From Hirsutella rhossiliensis (lineage: Eukaryota; Ascomycota; Sordariomycetes; Hypocreales; Ophiocordycipitaceae), in NCBI RefSeq assembly GCF_020360975.1, contig NW_025408674.1, positions 1,488,001 through 1,552,000 of the forward strand: a stretch of DNA of 64,000 nt, written 5' to 3'. The position numbers were made by a program, and so were the translations under genes. The stretch's first letter is position 1. Each line of letters begins with the position of its first letter. The notes under the pieces were generated by a model, which made no database searches, was not told the origin of the DNA, and worked only from the letters and a program-made list of their open reading frames with translations. Below, piece after piece: positions 54,576 through 64,000 of the stretch.

Positions 54576-55189
54576 TCATTCCTTGTCTTGCACAGGAAGC
54601 TTGGAAGCTCGATCCTTTGCGATATCGCACATGGCCTAGTCCATTAGTACCCGCGTCAACGACAGGGGCTCAGAAGGGTCATAGCACGCCCTACCTGAAG
54701 CGCCGCATCGACCTCCAATGCGTAGTCGCCCCTATCCATTCGAGCCCTCATGTCACGCATAATCTCAGGCCGAGCCCGGCCATTGACGAAGACGACGTAG
54801 CGCAGCCCGGGAAACCGATCCTCGTACTCCCTATTCAGCGCAGCCAACTCTTCGCCCTCGCCGCCGAGGTTGGCCTGCTCGGCGACCGACTGGGCCGAGT
54901 CGACTTTTTTCTCGCCCAGGCGAGGATGCGATCCGAGGACGGACAGGAGCGTCGGCGATGTAGCGTGGGAGGCGCCCGAGGAGTTGGCGAGGGACCGGAG
55001 CTGGACATGGCATGCGTCGATGAGTTCCCGGTAGGAGCCGTGGCCGGCAGCTTGTAGGACGGGGACAAGGGTGGAGTGGAGGGCGGGGCTGGGCTCGAAG
55101 AGGAGGTCGAGGACGGCGGTTTGCGCTGGGCCTGGGCAGGAGCGTAAGCTGTGGATGGGAGGCAAGCTTGAGGGTTGTTGTTGAGGCAT
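54576..55189 (-). CDS. OHCU decarboxylase (urate degradation)
   Basis: Two exons, 55189-54695 and 54635-54576, giving 184 aa. The intron has a TACTAAT branch site just before its TAG acceptor and restores the family C-terminus AMCDIAKDRASKL. The body shows SHPRLGEKK, then SVAEQANLG, ALNREYEDRFPGLRYVVFVN and GRARPEI, all typical of 2-oxo-4-hydroxy-4-carboxy-5-ureidoimidazoline decarboxylase. The enzyme acts after urate oxidase and the hydrolase step to give S-allantoin. It faces away from PRP19. No peroxisomal C-terminal signal is seen. Confidence 0.93.
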
Positions 55190-55642
55190 GGCAGGCAGGC
55201 GAGCAGAACAAGGGGTCAATGGCGAGAAATTCCGGGTCACCGTGGGCTCATTTGACCTACGACGGTATTCATCGTCTGAAAGCAACAAACGAGTGTGGCC
55301 CGGCAATGGCCGTGACCACCGAGCCGGGGCTTTGTCGTGGAAGCGGAGCTCCCCGTCGAGAAGGACACTGATAAGATAAGATGCCGAGGGAAAGCGACGT
55401 CACTCCAAATTTCAAGGATGGGTTCAGCTGTCCACATCACGTGATCAGATCTCGGGCTCCACGGGCAGTACGTACCTAGCTTGGCATCTTGCTCGCGCAT
55501 GGCTACGCGGAAAATCTCGCCCCGGAAGGGATGTCTTGCTGGAGCGATCGCAACGTGAAGCTGCACAACGAGCCAGGTTGCTGCAGAATAGACACAACGA
55601 GTCGCCACTGAGAGCAGAGCGGGCTCTCGAGAACCAGTCGCC
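55190..55642. promoter_or_regulatory. Divergent promoter region of OHCU decarboxylase and PRP19
   Basis: A 453-bp gap separates two outward-facing start codons, so regulatory sequence is probably shared. No specific site is assigned. Confidence 0.5.
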
Positions 55643-57294
55643 ATGCTTTGCGGAAGTGAGCCGACATTCGAGCCCGTATGCAAACACACCTCGACTGACG
55701 CCAGAGCACAGTTTCCGGCGAGGCGCCGCAAGAGCCCGTGGTGTCCAAAAAGTCCGGTAAGAGCACGCTGGAGCCCCCGCACGCCTCTTGCCGAGCTGAC
55801 GTGGCGTGTAGGGGTCGTCTACGAAAAGCGCCTGATCGAGAATTACATAAATGAGCGTGGTACCGAACCGGGAACGGGCCAGGCTCTTGCCCCCGAAGAC
55901 CTGTTGCCCGTCAAATCGTCGGCCGTCGTCCGCCCGCGTCCGCCCACCATGACCTCGATCCCCGCCCTGCTGGCTACATTTCAGAATGAGTGGGACACGA
56001 TGGCGCTCGAGACGTATAACCTCAGGGAACAGCTGGCGCGAACGCGGGAAGAGCTGGTCATGGCCCTGTACCAGCACGACGCTGCTGTTCGCGTCATCGC
56101 GCGGCTGACGAGGGAGCGTGACGAGGCGAGAGAGTCGTTGAGCAAGGTCACGGTCACGGGAACCGCGCCGGGCGGAGAGGAAATGATGATTGACAGCGTC
56201 GAAACGCTCCCCGAGGAGCTGGCGGAGCGCGTCGACGAGATCCACCAGAGGTTCGTCCATCCTGCCGTGCAAATCATGGAATAATATTGACCTTGTCCCA
56301 GCCTCACAAAAGGACGCAAGAAGCGGCCGGTCCCCGAGGGCTGGGTCACTGCAGACGAGATCACGACGTTCGAGAGCGAGGCCTCCAACGACCTCCCCCT
56401 GTCGCAAGCCACCTCTCTCGTCCTTGAGGGAGACTATGCCGCAGTGGGAGGCCTTAAGGGCGTGGCGGCTTTGTACTCGCTCCAGGCGGACGCCATCGAG
56501 CGGCAAATTCCCGTCGACCAGCCAGTCACGGACGCACTATGGGTGGGAACGAAGCTCATGTTTGCGACGATCCAGGGTGCCATCAAAGTGTACGAAGGTG
56601 GCAACGAGGTGGCATCGGTCTCCAAGCACGACGGCCCTGCTACGGCGCTGAGCTCGCATCCCGGCGGAGAGATCTTGGCCTCGGTAGGAACCGACAAGCG
56701 TATCGTGTTTTACGAGATGAGCTCGATGAAGGTGGTTAGCAGCGTCTATACCGATGCCTGTAAGCTTCTGTCTGCCCTGTGCCGGCGTGCGTGTGCGGTG
56801 TGCTAACAGCTGCAGCTTTGACGACATGCGCCTTTCATCCTGATGGCCACCTCTTCGCTGCTGGCACGATGGCGGGCGAGATCAAGCTCTTCATGACCAA
56901 GACGCTGGAGCAGGCGGCCGTCTTCAGTCTGGGTGCGCCGATAGAGGCCATTGCGTTTTCCGAGAACGGATTCTGGTTTGCCGCCGCGGCCAAGGGACAG
57001 ACGACAGTCACCATATTCGACCTGCGGAAAGAGGGACCTGCAGCAGCGGCCAAGGTGCTGGAGACGGGGGGCCCGGTACAATCGCTGACGTGGGACTACA
57101 CGGGGCAGTTTCTGGCGACGGCTGGCGCGTCTGGCCTGACGGTGCAGCAGTATGCCAAGTCGAGCAAGAAGTGGAGCGAGCCCCTGAGGAACTCGGCGGC
57201 TGCCGTGGCGGTACGATGGGGAGCGTCAGGGAAGAAGCTGGTGGCGGTGAATGGCAAGGGCGTGGTGACGGTGTACGGTGCCAAGGAAGGATGA
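55643..57294 (+). CDS. PRP19: Pre-mRNA-processing factor 19 (U-box E3 ligase, WD40)
   Basis: Five exons: 55643-55655, 55712-55756, 55812-56250, 56302-56759 and 56816-57294, giving 477 aa. Exon 1 codes only MLCG plus one base. The N-terminal U-box reads ISGEAPQEPVVSKKSG, then VVYEKRLIENYINERG. The linker VVRPRPPTMTSIPALLATFQ leads into the tetramer coiled coil LETYNLREQLARTREELVMA. The second half is a WD40 propeller (TTCAFHPDGHLFAAGTMAGE, SLTWDYTGQFLATAGASG). It is the core of the NineTeen complex in the spliceosome. The last intron ends CAGCTGCAG, giving two possible in-frame acceptors 6 nt apart. Confidence 0.95.
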
Positions 57295-58152
57295 GGCCTC
57301 TGGATTTTATTTTGTCTTGCTCGGCCGGCGGCGAAGACGGATCAGACTCTGCGAGCAAACGAGAGGGCTTGTGGCGTACAAGCAGCTGTGTACTTGTGCC
57401 TCGGAGGGCAAACCTTGTGATTGGCAACAGGGCCCGAGGGAACGAATGCATCGAGTCGGCGGAGAGCGGGGCAATGAAAGCGAGCCGAGGGTGCAGTGTT
57501 CTTGCTCGTCATATTAGTGCTACCTACTACCCAGTATGGGAAAGCTGGTCAAGCGATAGGTATCTACCTATCCGTACTTCGTACTAACTTAACTAGACGT
57601 CGCTTGACCAGAACAACAACGGCCGCCTATCAAAGAGATATCAGTAGTTAGCGCGCTAGCATCTCCCCCCATGCCGCCCCACGCCGCCTCACGCCGCCCC
57701 ACGCCAATGGGATAGGCAAATGGAGGGGCATTATTGGCCGCCCGCCCGCTCTCTGTCTCACATCACAGACGCTCCGCGTCGCTTATTTCCAACGTCGACT
57801 TTCCAAACACGGCGGCCTTTGCACGCACTCCGCAACGCCACCTCCTCCCACGAGCCATTTCCTGCGCGCCCAACGTCCCAAGCATCCCGCAATGCTTGGT
57901 GCGGATTTTGCGTCCGGACTTTGCTGAGCCATCAGAGACCGAAGGCGGCTAAAATCCGGGCCCTCGCAGCGTATCCTTCTCTTCGGAGTTGCCACCTCGT
58001 GGCGTGACGTTGCCTCGCAGCTGGCGCCTAGTGCAGCAGACACCTGCTGGTCGCCTTTGTTTTCTTCCCTTTTCTCTTCCCCAACAACAACATTCGCCGT
58101 TCCTCCGACTCGTCTCCCCCAATAGCGGTGCCGAGGCTGCAACGTTCAGAAA
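57295..58152. other. Spacer between PRP19 and the RING-like gene
   Basis: It contains TACCTA-type motifs at about 57520-57600 and an ACGCCGCCCC short repeat near 57670-57705. No gene is recognised. Confidence 0.5.
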
Positions 58153-59313
58153 ATGGCACGGGTCGGGGACGGATGGCTCGACATCAGTAGCGACGATGAC
58201 CTCGTCGAAATCCAAGTTAACCCGCCTCATCGACGCCCAAACAACCTCGACAGCCTGCTGAACCCGCCGCAGGGCTTTTCCCCGGCGCAGCAACCCGTCG
58301 GCCTACGACCCAACAGGCCATCGGACCGCCGCGCGACACGATGGGATCGCCCCCCGACGCCCGCACGCCCAGCCGTCATCGACCTCACTGAAGAGCCCGA
58401 CTCGCCCGTCGAGCAACGGCCCTCGCAGTCGCAGAACGCCGGTGGCAGGAACCCGCGGCGGACAAACTCGCAGCGCGTTTCGCCTCCGCGGCTTGCCAGA
58501 AGCGACAGCACCTTGTTCGCCCCGGTGGCCAACGTCATTGATCTGACAGACGACCCGCCCGAGGCCGAACCTCCGCGTCCCGCTCGTCTGCGAAATCAAA
58601 ATCTCCCCAACCCCCCTCATCACCATCACCCAGCCCGCCATCCCCGGCCCTTTGGCCGTGACCAGCTCATTGAACTCGAGCTCATCAACAGCGGGGCCAG
58701 TTTTTACGGCCCGTTATCGAGGGGTGTCCAGCACATGGCTGGTCTCCTTCACTCTGAAATCTTGCGAGGCAACTTCAATGTGCCCCAGCTCGACATCACA
58801 GGCCCCTTCAGTCCCAGAGAAGCCAGCCCTAAGCCTCCGATGGAAGATGTCCCGCCCACCCGCGACGGCTTCACACGCGACACCTGCTCCGACTCCAAAA
58901 TCGATGATGAGAGGGTCGTCGTCTGCCCGGCCTGCAATGAGGAGCTCGCCTACGACCCCACCGGCACGGCGGCCCAAGGCTCTACCACCGCGAGTGGAAA
59001 CAGGAAGCGGAAGAGGGCGCCCGGCGAACACCACTTCTGGGCACTCAAGAAATGTGGTCATGTATGCGAGCCCCCAGACGCCGCGAGGATGCTGATGGCT
59101 GGCCGAACGGTGCTGATACGCTGAGTTAAAAAGGTTTACTGTGCCGACTGTTTCGAGAACCGCAGGCCGACAAAGGCTGCGCCCGGCGGCGTGGGGTTCC
59201 AGAGCCCGAGCGGCAAGCCCCCCGCGAGCGTGCCCAACGACCTGAGATGTGCCGTCGAGGGCTGCGAGACAAAGGTTGCGACCAAGACGGAGTGGATCGG
59301 GATATTCCTGTGA
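58153..59313 (+). CDS. RING-like protein with SUMO-interaction motifs (candidate STUbL)
   Basis: Two exons, 58153-59061 and 59134-59313, giving 362 aa. The N-terminal half is disordered, with two near-perfect SUMO-interaction motifs, AVIDLTEEPD (about residues 74-83) and NVIDLTDDPP (about 127-136). The C-terminal half has a spaced Cys/His set: VVVCPACNEEL, then ALKKCGHVYCADCFENR, in which CGH and VYC are joined across the intron, and LRCAVEGCETKV. This resembles a RING or RING-like finger. SUMO-binding motifs plus a RING define SUMO-targeted ubiquitin ligases, so that role is inferred. The unusual spacing of the first Cys pair means ligase activity is not certain. Confidence 0.78.
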
Positions 59314-59908
59314 TGCCGAGGCTCGTCAGCAGCATGGCGCGCTCCTGCAGGACCATGCTTGGCTCCTCGTGGATGGGCGGCCCAGGGCACATGGCAGGTA
59401 ATGAGGGATTCATCATGAGCGGCGTTTGGAAAGGGGGCATGGTGAGGTACATTTCACGCGACGAAAGATACCCAGGGCTGCTGGCACACATAAGACCGGC
59501 GGGTCAGGCGGGCAGGCCATCGCTGCACGACATGGGTGGGCGTTGGGAAGCGTGTGTGTTGGACGTTTTCTGTTTTATGGACTTGTTTTTGGTTCTGGCA
59601 ATTATCGGGGTTCCCTTTTCGAGGCTGTCCCGTGAATTGGGGTGGCAAAATCGGGGTGGCAAGGGGCAATGGAATGACACAAAGCGCGCGACCTGACTGT
59701 GCCTTCTGCCGTGATGATTTGCAAATATATGCTGCTAGTAGTCGTCTCTCTTGTGCGTTCTTCGTCGTCTGCTCATTTCGCTATCCATGTCCACCCGTCC
59801 AGAAAGAGAAATGTGAGAAAGATATAACGCCAGCCCAGTATGCTAATAATTCCTTGTCCATCACCCCCCATCCCCCCCCCAGTACCCCAGCCTATTGTCC
59901 GTCTATCG
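59314..59908. other. Convergent 3' spacer
   Basis: Nothing recognised between the RING-like gene and the next minus-strand gene. Confidence 0.55.
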
Positions 59909-61279
59909 TCAAATTTTAAGCTCTACCGCAATCTCATCGATCCATTCCCCCCCGTACTCGGTCTCCGGGGACGAGTCCGGGGCGTCGAAGCCACCGCCGT
60001 CGGCCCGCGGAGCGACGTTCTCCTTGTCGGGCCCCCCGAGTAGATTCTCCTCTGCCCGTGGCAGGCCGCCTCGGCACCTCGCGGCGTCGACGACGGCCGC
60101 TTTGGCACTCTGGGGTTTGCGCGCTCGGCTCATCGCCGCCGCCTCGCGTGACGGCGGGGCGTCGTGTCGCGGTGGGAGGAGGCGAGTTACCTGCGCCGCC
60201 GCGCCTCGTTCCCGCTGCTGCATCTCCTCGAGGGCGGCGCTGCGTCGGCTGCGCTGCAGGGCTAGGGTGACGAGCTCCTGGTCGCCCGAGGCGGTGAAGA
60301 AGCGTCGCGGGGAGGCGCGGGGGGCCGACGGCGAGACGGCGGTGGTTGGGTCTGGCGGCGGCGGCTCTGGTGGGTGCGGGAGGGTATCTACGGTCGCTGC
60401 CATCTCCTCCCGGAGCTCGCGCTCTTGCTGGGAGGACGAGGGGAAGAAGTCGTCGGGGTTGAACAGGATGGCCTGCGTACCGGCTGGGGGCGGCTGGACG
60501 GCAGCCAGGGGCCGTCGTGACCCTAGGGACGCTGGCGGAGGCACGGTGGGTGGTTCGTCGTGCTGTGTCCCCGGCGGCGGCAGCGCCTTGTCCCGGGGCA
60601 TGTAGTCTCGGAGCCCGAGGTCCAGCTCGTAGGGTGTTGCGGGCCGCGACCGGCCGTGGGGGCTGCGCCCAGATGCTGCGGGACTCGACGACGACGACCC
60701 TCTCCGTGCCGTGTCTGGCTCACGACTTTGCCCGTGGGCGGCGGCGTTGACGGCGGTGTCGAGCTGTTCGAGCGCCTCCAAGTCCAGCTCGTCCTCCTCG
60801 GGAATCAGGTCTATCTCAAACGACCCCTCCGCCGCCGCGGCACCCGAAGCACGCCGCCGTCCAGCCCGCTCGTCGCCGCCATCATCCGGCGGCCCCGGCC
60901 CAGCAGGAACACCCCTCTTCCTCCCGGACGCATTCCCGCGCACAAACTTGGCAATAGTATCCTGGCTCGGCCGCACATCCGCCAGCGGCAGACCCTGCCG
61001 CCTGCGCGCCTCCCGCTCGCCCACCGCCGTCTCGCGCCTCCTCTCGCGCGCCGCCCTGGCCCGCGCCGCGGCCCGATCGCGGTCCAGCTCGCGGCGGATG
61101 CGGTCCTGCTCGGCGCGCTCCTGCCGGAGGCGCTCGGCGCGGGGCACGGGGGCCGCGCGCGTGGCCGCCTTGTAGGCCTTGCGGACCTGCTTGGACGTCA
61201 TGGGCTGGGCGGCGGTGCGCGGCGCGGCGGCGGCGCCCGGGATGGGCTGGATGAGCGTGAACGTCCTCTGCACCGGCAT
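59909..61279 (-). CDS. Charged, largely disordered fungal protein of unknown function
   Basis: Single exon, 456 aa, starting MPVQRTFTLIQPIPG; upstream in-frame sequence lacks an ATG. Residues 30-110 are very rich in Arg, Ala and Glu and likely form a long helix or coiled coil. Islands that look conserved are RPSQDTIAKFVRGN, then FNPDDFFPSSSQQERELREE, FFTASGDQELVTLALQRSRR and, at the C-terminus, PETEYGGEWIDEIAVELKI. EGSFEIDLIPEEDELDLE is a strongly acidic stretch. No named family is recognised. Probably nuclear on composition, which is weak evidence. Confidence 0.72.
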   Translation of the reverse strand: MPVQRTFTLIQPIPGAAAAPRTAAQPMTSKQVRKAYKAATRAAPVPRAERLRQERAEQDRIRRELDRDRAAARARAARERRRETAVGEREARRRQGLPLADVRPSQDTIAKFVRGNASGRKRGVPAGPGPPDDGGDERAGRRRASGAAAAEGSFEIDLIPEEDELDLEALEQLDTAVNAAAHGQSREPDTARRGSSSSSPAASGRSPHGRSRPATPYELDLGLRDYMPRDKALPPPGTQHDEPPTVPPPASLGSRRPLAAVQPPPAGTQAILFNPDDFFPSSSQQERELREEMAATVDTLPHPPEPPPPDPTTAVSPSAPRASPRRFFTASGDQELVTLALQRSRRSAALEEMQQRERGAAAQVTRLLPPRHDAPPSREAAAMSRARKPQSAKAAVVDAARCRGGLPRAEENLLGGPDKENVAPRADGGGFDAPDSSPETEYGGEWIDEIAVELKI

Positions 61280-61599
61280 GGTGGCGACTTGGAGGGCGGG
61301 GCGCGTGGGTGGTGTCGGGTCAGGGACATGTCTGTTGCATGTCTTGGGTTTGTTCGTCCTCTTCCTTTCTTTGCGAGATGGTCTCGTTTGCTGGAGGGAA
61401 GGCAGCTCAGCACGAGACCGGTGCGCTGTCACGTGATGGTTCAGGCGTGCGGCTGGGGCAGCTGCGCGATCCACTTCTGCCTGATGCTCGATCCGAGCGA
61501 CAGACGTCAATCTATCAGAACCGGCGAGCAAGGGTTATGAGCTGTCGCATCTCTTTCACGACCTCTCATCTACTGCAAAGTACACGCTCAGCCCATCAT
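61280..61599. other. Short spacer
   Basis: This covers the 5' flank of the charged-protein gene and the 3' flank of the aldo/keto reductase. Nothing is recognised. Confidence 0.55.
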
Positions 61600-62725
61600 C
61601 TACTTGTCCAGCGGCTCGACGGTCGGATCCCACGCGCAAGGACTGTAGTCGCCCGTGGCAAGTCCCTCGACCTCGGCCTCGGACAGCTCAAAGTCAAAGA
61701 CGGCAGCGTTCTCGGCGATGCGTGACGGCGTGACGCTCTTAACGAGCGGCACGTAGCCCTGCTGCAGGCTCCAGCGCAGCAAGACCTGGGCCTCAGTCTT
61801 GCCGTGCCGGTCGGCCAGCGCCTTGACCTTGGGGTCGCCGAAGCGCTCGCCGCGCACAATGGGGCAGTAGGCCTCGACGGCGACGCCGCGCTCGCGGCAC
61901 CAGCGCACAATGTCCAGACGCGTCAGCCACGGGTGCACCTCCCACTGGCCGACGGACAGGACGCCGCCGCCGCCCGGCCCGCCGCCGCGCTGCGCCTGGA
62001 GCTCGCGCATGTACTGCTCCAGCTCGTCGAGGTGGTGGACGCCGTAGTTGGAGACGCCGATGGAGCGCACCTTGCCCGCGTCGACGCTCTCGACGAGCGC
62101 GCGCCACGCGCCCTTGCGGTTCTCGGCGCCGCCGTAGGGCGAGTGGATGAGCACCAGGTCAAGGTAGCCGAGCTTGGTCACGGCGAGGGCCATGTCGACG
62201 AGCTTGAGCGTGGTTTCGTACCCGAGCGGGTAGCCGCGCATCGGCACCTTTGTCGTGAAGAAGACGTCGGACCGCTTGAGGCCCGAGGCTGCGATCGAGG
62301 CGCTGCTTGGGCCCTGGTTGTAGTAGGCCGAGGCCGAGTCGATCTGTCAAGGCTACGTCAGCCTTGTACCGCGCGACCCCGTCCGCCTCACGAGCGTATT
62401 GGCGTGTCCAGAGAACGGGCGTTGCACTTACGTGGCGATAGCCGATCCTCAGCGCCTCCTTGCACACATCCGTAGCCTGGTCTTTTGGCCTACGACACGA
62501 GTGAGTCCACAGCTCTCTTCGCGCCTAGGGGCATCTCTCTAGGCTGAAGCATCTCTCCAGGGCCCTCACGTCTGATAGACCTGTTTGCGTCTCCTCGTCA
62601 GCAATGCCGCGTCGTGGACATGGCGACACGGGACGGGGCTGGCTTACACCAAAGCCAAGCAGCGGCAACTCGTAGCCCGAGTTGAGCTTGACGGTGGAGC
62701 TGAGACTAAGCTTGGCCGTCGCCAT
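61600..62725 (-). CDS. Aldo/keto reductase with an 11-nt microexon
   Basis: Four exons: 62725-62648, 62580-62570, 62489-62432 and 62343-61600, giving 296 aa. The fold start is STVKLNSGYELPLLGFG. Exon 2, only 11 nt, supplies VYQT, so that GFG-VYQT-PKDQATDVC reads as in other family members. The catalytic tetrad is Asp51, Tyr56, Lys81 and His116 (IDSASAYY, TTKVPM, LVLIHSPYGG). Cofactor-side elements are GKVRSIGVSNYGVHHL, then SVGQWEVHPWL and PLVKSVTPSRI. It reduces an unknown carbonyl substrate with NAD(P)H. An ATG at 62737 would add four residues; 62725 has the better context. Confidence 0.9.
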
Positions 62726-63179
62726 TCTCCGTAGCATCAAGCGTTATCGTTGGGGGTCGAGGGGGGTTTCGTACTCGAGGGAGCGAGAACAGCCGCTTCT
62801 TTCACGTTTGCCCAGGGTGCGGAAAGAGGCAAATTCGAGCCGAGACGCTATGGGGACGCATGTCCCCCGCTGACCTGGGGCAAACTGCCCCAGGCTAGTG
62901 CCAGCCCGGGTGCACTGGGCCGAACAGAGCCGAAGACCGTCCGAGGGGTCCGTCGACTTCTTGGTTTGCGGTACAGCCCTCGCACAATGGTGAAGTCTGC
63001 CAGGCACGCCCCCAGTGGCAGCAAATCCCACGTGGGTTTGGCTTTCAGCCCCAGATGATGATACTGTGCGCACCGAGCTGCAGCTCAGGTTGCCTCGAGG
63101 GACGGGTTTGTATAGGGTAGCCGAGCACGACCGGAGTCTTGATACGTCACAGTGAAAGGGACTTGGCAGTTGCGCAACT
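62726..63179. other. Spacer between aldo/keto reductase and DOM34
   Basis: This is promoter-side sequence of the reductase and the 3' flank of DOM34. Nothing is recognised. Confidence 0.55.
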
Positions 63180-64000
63180 CTAGATTACGCTTTCTAGCAT
63201 GCTCTCGTCTTCTTGATGCCTTGCGCCGTTGTCTCGAACCGCAGGCGCCGCCTGTGCCTCGTCCTCGTCCTCGTCCAGATCCAAAATGGGGTAATTCAGC
63301 ATCGCGGCAATGTCGCCCATCATCTGCAGCCGCTGGCCGCTCTCGTGGTCGCTGCTCAATATTCGCACCTCGCCGCCGTCGCCCTTGACCTTGTCGACGA
63401 CGGCGACGTACCTTTTCCGCGTCTCCAGGTCCTGGCTGCGAAAGAGCGAGTTGTTGATGAGCAGCACGCCCCCGCCCGGGCCGACGGCGCCTTCCGCGAC
63501 GGCCCTTTCGACGGCCTTGGAGCCGTACCAGGCGCGCCCGTCGTCGAGCTTGAGGAGGTCGAAGAAGTTGTCCATGGACTGCGCTTCTTTGGCGTAGTTC
63601 ATGTCGCGCATCTTGGCGAGAACCTCGGGGCTCTTGAGCACCTCGTTCAAGCTATGGATGTGGCCCGAGTTGGCGTGTACGACGATGGCCTGCTTGGACA
63701 GGGCGGTGAGCACCTTGTCAGACTTGTCGCGCCCTTGCTTGGCCATGTAGGCCTTGAAGTCGGCGGCAACGAAGCCCGGGCTAGCCAGGAGCAGGGGCCG
63801 CGAGTCGGAAAAGTCGAGGGCGCGCAGCATGGAGCTGAGCGTCTTGTCGAAGAAGCGCCTGAGGCCGGCGTCTTGGTCCGAGGCGGTGTCGCGCTTCTTG
63901 GGGACGACGCTCTCGACGCGGGTCTTGAGGACGGTGCGGAACTGGGTGACGAGGCAGATGTTGGCAAGGCCCTCCTGCATGACGAGGGCGGCCATGGCGC
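63180..64000 (-). CDS. DOM34: Dom34/Pelota ribosome-rescue factor (C-terminal part, 5' end outside window)
   Basis: The gene enters from the right edge; the part seen codes for the central and C-terminal eRF1-like domains. Landmarks are VMQEGLANICLVTQFRTVLK, then SRPLLLASPGFVAADFKAYM, IVVHANSGHIHSLNEVLKSP, and YGSKAVERAVAEGAVG. The end is DHESGQRLQMMGDIAAMLNY plus an acidic tail. Dom34 works with Hbs1 to split stalled ribosomes in no-go decay. There is no break in the visible part. The N-terminal Sm-like domain lies beyond the window. Confidence 0.93.
   Translation of the reverse strand, partial: AMAALVMQEGLANICLVTQFRTVLKTRVESVVPKKRDTASDQDAGLRRFFDKTLSSMLRALDFSDSRPLLLASPGFVAADFKAYMAKQGRDKSDKVLTALSKQAIVVHANSGHIHSLNEVLKSPEVLAKMRDMNYAKEAQSMDNFFDLLKLDDGRAWYGSKAVERAVAEGAVGPGGGVLLINNSLFRSQDLETRKRYVAVVDKVKGDGGEVRILSSDHESGQRLQMMGDIAAMLNYPILDLDEDEDEAQAAPAVRDNGARHQEDESMLESVI

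Noticed and set aside
1..64000. CRISPR arrays, prokaryotic operons, rRNA genes
   Set aside because: No spaced direct repeats of that kind and no rRNA blocks were seen; introns and gene families are eukaryotic.

Overview
This window is nuclear DNA of a filamentous ascomycete, most likely a Sordariomycete and plausibly Hypocreales; that placement is by feel of the protein families. The evidence is short 50-70 nt introns with GTRNGT donors, TACTAAC-like branch sites and CAG/TAG acceptors, GC-rich third codon positions, and fungal-only families (Crh-type GH16, KTR mannosyltransferase, HAM1-like, DUF4604, fungal rhodopsin-like membrane protein). It holds 26 gene models, two of them cut by the window edges, plus one DNA transposon. 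Exon boundaries were worked out by hand and checked for reading phase; none is backed by transcripts.

Layout. 0-7.3 kb: end of a GPI-anchored aspartic protease, a secreted lactonase-like beta-propeller, an NmrA-like oxidoreductase and a Crh-family cell-wall transglycosylase. 8.8-21 kb: the nucleolar helicase DBP9, then two Myb/SANT DNA-binding genes facing away from each other across a 5.6 kb gene-free gap. 22.4-32.5 kb: a dihydroxy-acid dehydratase paralogue with an 8-nt microexon, the sorting nexin MVP1, mitoribosomal uL15m and a KTR mannosyltransferase. 33.1-35.75 kb: a Mutator-like (MULE) element with 109-bp terminal inverted repeats and an exact 9-bp target duplication, carrying a frameshifted transposase. 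36.4-38.2 kb: a DUF4604 protein and cytochrome c oxidase subunit Vb. 38.9-43.4 kb: a visibly AT-richer accessory stretch with a small CxxC protein, a seven-helix rhodopsin-like protein and a 46-bp tandem duplication. 43.4-53.9 kb: an unknown protein, an acyl-CoA thioesterase, a HAM1-like lipid-binding protein and a conserved basic protein, separated by repeat-rich spacers. 54.5-64 kb: OHCU decarboxylase (urate breakdown), PRP19, a SUMO-motif/RING-like protein, an unknown charged protein, an aldo/keto reductase with an 11-nt microexon, and the start-truncated ribosome-rescue factor DOM34.

Most genes are unrelated housekeeping or cell-surface genes with no cluster logic: no secondary-metabolite cluster, CRISPR array, rRNA or complete tRNA was seen. 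Informational and mitochondrial functions (DBP9, PRP19, DOM34, uL15m, COX Vb) sit beside wall and secretory functions (protease, Crh, KTR, MVP1). The unusual features are the MULE, two very short internal exons, two GC-AG introns and the AT-rich accessory island. I did not find a convincing wholly new biological system.
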